From Metellina segmentata (lineage: Eukaryota > Arthropoda > Arachnida > Araneae > Tetragnathidae), in assembly GCA_947359465.1 (NCBI GenBank), contig OX375879.1:92994078-93058077 (forward strand): a DNA stretch of 64,000 nt, written 5' to 3'. Every line of letters starts with the position of its first letter. Positions within the stretch are counted from its first letter, which is position 1. The position numbers and the translations under genes are program-made. Positions 59,561-64,000 of this stretch are shown one piece after another. Under the pieces are notes generated by a model that was not told the origin of the DNA, made no database searches, and saw only the letters and a list, made by a program, of their open reading frames with translations.

Positions 59561-59659
59561 AAAAATTCTATGTCGCATATATCCATAGAATATAATCGGT
59601 TGGATAGATTCTATTGGTCAAGGTTATAATTGGTTAGAAGTCGTGCAGGGGGAAATGAT

Positions 59660-59750
59660 AGAAGGGAATGGATGAAATAATGAAGGAAATGAATCGATGA
59701 AATAATGAAAGAAAGGAATGGATGAAATAATGAAGGAAGGAATGTGAATG
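59660..59750. repeat. GGAATGGATGAAATAATGAA-type short array
   Basis: 'gatgaaataatgaaRgaa' occurs three times at roughly 30-bp steps. Confidence 0.85.
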
Positions 59751-61429
59751 AAATTATCTGTTCGCGTTTTGCTCTCAATACTATCACATTGCAAACAAGA
59801 AAACAGTTCACGGTATGTTCATATCAAGACGGTTCACAGTTCACGATCTATTATTAATTATGTTAGTCTTAGTTTATATACGCACCAGACCAAGGTAGGA
59901 GACCCCCAAGGTATCGCGTGGCAGAGTTTTGTACCCCTGCTCTATAATGATTTATTTTTCTTCTGAAATAAATTATATAGATTTTTGTTTGCTTTTAATT
60001 AATGTGAAATATATTAATTAGTGAGACAGTTAGCTTTCAAAATCACCAAAATCGGTCTAAAAATATTTTATAGAATTCTAGCGTTTAAAATGCATTAATA
60101 TCAAATTAAATGGATAGCGAAAAGAATTTTCCAATTACGATAGTTTTTGATGGAGATACATGTGCAACATAAAATATATTATAGGTTGTAAATCAAGTCA
60201 AACAACACACATTCACTTTTTTCCCCGATTGAGTTTTTTTTACAGTATCTGGATTTCAAAATGTTGCCATGCGCATATGTTTTTAATTGATATACTATTA
60301 TATTATCCTTGAAATATATTGTATGCATCTGATTGCAAATGAAACATTCATCTTGCTTCCAAAAGTTGAAGGTTAGGTTTAAAATGTTTCTTAATATATA
60401 CTTTTTTTCCAAAGTTTTAGGTGTTTTATTTTTATTTTTTGTCCTACAATATGTAAGAGATACTTACTAAAAGATTTATGTATACATACAAATCTGATTT
60501 ATATATTTTTGAACTATAATGTGAATTAAAATTTTGACAGTACATGTAATATTAATACGCATGGAACCTATTCATTTTTACTAATTTATCAAACTTATTT
60601 ACCAAAAACGTCCGATTGTCTGAACATTTTTAGACCAAACTTGATATGTAAGCTTTCTAATAGAAAAAAAAAGTCTGGAAGTTACATAACTATAAGAAAA
60701 AAATACAAACATTTGTTTTGTAATTTCCACTGTCCCTTTAAAAGCAAAATAAGTCTAATTTAAAACTCTTCTGTATATGTTTATGATTATTCTACATTTA
60801 GAACATCGGGACTCGTCACTAATGACTATACGTCCCTAGTCAGCGCCGTTCCCAAGTAGGATCGAGCCCGGAACCACTGTAATTTTGCATCTTCTTGGTG
60901 CACCGATATTTTGTTATAGAGTATATAAAAATGACTTATCCATGTAGTTATCAATGGTTAGTATTGCATTTCCTTTCTTGTTAAAAGGATAAATATGTAA
61001 TTGAAACATTACTCCACATTTTCAGGTGTGTTTTTTAAATTCTGCTTCTACTAAATTCTGTAATTTGTATACTTATATTCGAACTGTGTGTCTGAAAGAG
61101 AAGTGCGATAAACTAATAATCAAAAGCATGAATTCATGGAACTCACTCTCTCAGTATGGATATGTTACTTTCGGAATTACTGCGATTGCGGAATGGATGT
61201 GTGATCAAAGAAAGATGCCGACAAAGACTTCTTACTTTTCCAGCCATATCGAACTAGAACAGCGTCTGCGGAAATTACTGGCCTAATCGATGATTTTTAT
61301 TGTAAAATCGATAGTGACACTGGTACGAATTTGTTGTAATATCAGTCAAGGTATAATAGAGCATATATATCTGGGTGTTAGGTGTCAATTGTATGTGTTT
61401 GATGGATATAAATCTTCGTGCGTTATATG
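59751..61429. other. 1.7 kb AT-rich, no gene seen
   Basis: ORFs up to 86 codons (61026-61286) have no motif. A weak tRNA-like patch near 60860 ('aggatcgagcccgg') was not supported. Confidence 0.45.
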
Positions 61430-61437
61430 AATTACCG

Positions 61438-61976
61438 CAGGCCTCGAAATAGATTTTATAATACAAGTGCACCCTGTGCACCTAAGTTTGTAAATTAGGT
61501 GCACATTTAAAAAATACTTAATATAAGAGCATTAATATAATGTAAACTATATTAATAGTTGGTGTATGTTTATATAGATTAGTAGTAGATGGTAAATAAA
61601 TATATTTAAAGATATAAACTCTCCCTTCTCTAGCACACGGCTGTCGTCACAGTCGCTTCAACTGAGCCATCTGGAAAATATTTCGATCATCGGAAAGTTC
61701 TTGTGGCAGTGACACAAGTAAACCTTCCTCCTGTATAAACCCGTTACGGCCCAGCTGTTTTGTTTTCACATAGTGTTTGTTTAGGCATTTTAATTACGGG
61801 CCTTTAGAAGAGAGGTCGATACTAATATTTTGTTGAAACATCAAAATAACAAAAAACACGTTTCTGCCTCCACCCCTTTTTTTAACGTTGTATGCACTGC
61901 GTGAACCTAGCGGGAAAAAGTTAGGTGCACAATTTTATTTTCATGTGCACTGTGCACCCGGGTATTTCGAGCCCTG
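61438..61976. mobile_element. hAT MITE with perfect 8-bp target duplication
   Basis: The termini are caggcctcgaaata and, at the right, the complement of cagggctcgaaata, a typical hAT start. aattaccg is duplicated exactly at 61430-61437 and 61977-61984. Just inside both ends lie 'gtgcac' repeats (gtgcaccctgtgcac at the left, gtgcactgtgcaccc at the right). The 539-bp element has no transposase. Confidence 0.93.
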
Positions 61977-62048
61977 AATTACCGAGTGTAAATGTTTACT
62001 CTTTCTGACTTCCATTCACGAAATCGGGAATGGCCTACCAAGGGTCTT

Positions 62049-62245
62049 AAAAATCCTTTAACAAAATTATTTTCATTTTATTTTATAGTTCGAAAATAAT
62101 TTAAATTTGTCAAATACTTCGTGAAAAGTCCATGCAATTTTTCAAAATCTTTTTCTCATTTATCTGAAGTATTTTTGGATTATACACGACTTTCTATCTT
62201 TCCTATTTTTTCCATATAGATGCCACTCGTCGGTGTAATAATTAT
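62049..62245. repeat. diverged direct repeat, copy A
   Basis: Shares with 62646-62860 the ordered blocks 'attttattttaNNNtNtgaaaa', 'tttgtcaaaN.NttcNtgaaaagtcc', 'gcaatttttcaaaatNtttt', 'ggattatacacga' and 'actcgtcggtgtaat'. Confidence 0.8.
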
Positions 62246-62645
62246 GTCTAATTAACCCCTTGGGTACATTTGACGACTGAGACTCGTCATGTGCTTGTTT
62301 TGCATAAGGTACGGATGACGAGTCTAATTCATCATTCAAATTAGGAGAAAATTAAACATGTACATTCTTGTTCATGGCAAGAGTGATTAGTGTTACGAGA
62401 CTCTCCTTGAATCACAAATGATTCAATGATTCTCTACAAAAACACACTTTATTTAATCTGATTCTATACATAGAAATATTTACACGGCTGTGTTATCAGA
62501 CATTCTTTTTTGGAATGAACGTGGAGATCAGAAGCTGTACGATCTCTCTCATACTGTTGCCATTCGTATCAAACGAAATTATACGAAAATATAACAGTAA
62601 CTAGTGTGCAAACATTAATACGAACTACTTTTTAAAAATAAATCT

Positions 62646-62860
62646 GTACCCAAGGGTTTTAAAAAGTACTTCAATTTTATTTTACGATTTGAAAAGTCTT
62701 GCAAGATACTTTATAAATTTGTCAAAATTCTTCTTGAAAAGTCCTCGCAATTTTTCAAAATATTTTTCTCACTTCTCTGAAATTTTCGGATTATACACGA
62801 TTTTCTATTTTTTCCCATACTGATATTACTCGTCGGTGTAATATTTATGTCTAATTAAAT
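62646..62860. repeat. diverged direct repeat, copy B
   Basis: The partner of 62049-62245 about 600 bp downstream in the same orientation. No termini are visible. Confidence 0.8.
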
Positions 62861-64000
62861 TTACTTATAGAATGTATATGCACACTAGGTACAAGCTTAG
62901 TAGGAAATGTTTGTACAATATAACGTCTGACATTTCCGACACACTTATACGTTCGCAAGTGCCGTTTTGGCAACAGAAAATAAATTAGGTAAAATATTTT
63001 AAGGCTCAATTAATGTTTTCAATTTAGTTTTTAAGCTTATTTTGCTTTTTTTTTTGTATTAATATTATTATTTATGTAACACATAAATACAGAAAAATCG
63101 ATTATCAAACTCTGAAGAGACGCTGATATTTTTTAAGTATATTTTTCTGATTTATAGAACAACTTATTTACTGTACAAAGTATTGCACAAAGTACATTGT
63201 ATATTGTACAAAGTACTCCATTTCAGAAAAAATTACCTTGCATTTGTACGTCCATTGTTATACATTTTCTTGTATTTGGTGGAGCTAGGTTCTAGAATTA
63301 GTATCGGACTCATTGATGTTTTTTTAAATAATTATTAGGACCGTCCGTTACTTTAACGTAAACTATTTCTAGTAGCCAATCACCTGGCTCGCATAAATTT
63401 TCCATTCTGTGCCATTCCAAGCGATACAAATCCAATTCATTCCTAGTATTTTCAGCATCCATCAGTGTCGCTTTCATCAGATTTCTTCTGAATCATTTTC
63501 ACGGTTCTTTATTCGAATTGAAATCGGAACGAAAGAGCTCATCACGATCACATTCGTTTTCGAAAAGTTCGGGCAACGGATTTGAGATTTCTTCAAAATT
63601 TATATCTTTTGTAGAGCCCTCTTTTTGGTGTTTGATAGAATCAGAAATAGGTAGTAACTAACTTTTCAAGCACAAGAAATAAATACAAACGACGTACAAA
63701 TTGGAAGGAACATGTGAACAAGACTGAAAAATATCCGTCTTCTGAAAGGGATGGTCAAAGTCAAAGAAAGGAATAAAGTAGGATATTAAATGAATTGCAA
63801 GTATAAATCTACTTTTTTGGTCTTTGTTTTCTGAACGAAAGCTATTTAGACCTGTATATGCTAAGACGCCGGCAAAGTTCAGATAATTAAGCTGTAGAAT
63901 TTTTTCGAGTTAGACGTACACATTCTATGTAATGATCAAGGAAAATGATTAAAAGTAAAATATAGATGTCAAAGTCAGACAAACAATGAGAAAGGAAGAA
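62861..64000. other. AT-rich end of window; weak coding-like patch
   Basis: On the minus strand 63370-63640, short open stretches such as 'NFEEISNPLPELFENE' and 'LYRLEWHRMENLCEPGDW' read like a decayed protein, broken by stops and at least one frameshift. I cannot name the family. The rest shows nothing. Confidence 0.25.

Overview
This window looks like an AT-rich, repeat-dense intergenic or intronic stretch of an animal nuclear genome, most plausibly an arthropod and possibly a spider or other chelicerate. The pointers are a mariner fragment of a type common in arthropods, several Tc1, hAT and pogo remnants, tRNA-derived SINEs in both orientations, minisatellites, and a 200-N scaffold gap. 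I found no complete protein-coding host gene. No ORF in the clean sequence exceeds 216 codons, and the longest ones are translations of tandem repeats. The species call is inference.

Layout. 0-12 kb: a 142-bp triple repeat, a possible MITE with two CRE palindromes, a deleted Tc1 element (7607-8177), a 25-bp minisatellite (8426-9316) and a pogo/Tigger-like element (10498-11693). 12-17.2 kb: a full SINE with 14-bp target duplications, a broken mariner (13400-14004) carrying a perfect 20-bp-arm palindrome, older SINE pieces, and a TTAA-type MITE-like element. 18-22.4 kb: AT-rich tandem arrays. 23-38 kb: SINE fragments, (TA)35, a TTAA MITE (30282-30990), one GC-richer block at 31.6-32.2 kb that could hold a promoter and first exon, and a 346-bp-spaced duplication (about 36 kb). 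39-40 kb: a Tc1 remnant with a SINE inserted in its right terminal repeat. 40597-40796: assembly gap. 41-46 kb: a second SINE family, a SINE whose interior expanded into a 40-bp minisatellite (42600-43665), and a GC-rich-ended MITE. 48-49.2 kb: a SINE whose body is present five times in tandem inside a single pair of target duplications. 50-52.6 kb: a tandem dimer split by a Tigger-like MITE, a third Tc1 remnant and a SINE. 54.4-55.1 kb: a 179-bp satellite. 56.6-64 kb: AT tandem repeats, two hAT-type MITEs with 8-bp target duplications, and a diverged direct repeat.

How it fits together. Almost everything recognisable is mobile-element debris. The abundant SINE family (called SINE1 here) shares one body carried behind two different tRNA-like heads. 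It has also seeded local tandem amplification at least twice. The transposases are all broken, so the non-autonomous elements would have depended on enzymes encoded elsewhere. If the window lies inside a gene it is probably intronic, and only the 31.6-32.2 kb block hints at this.
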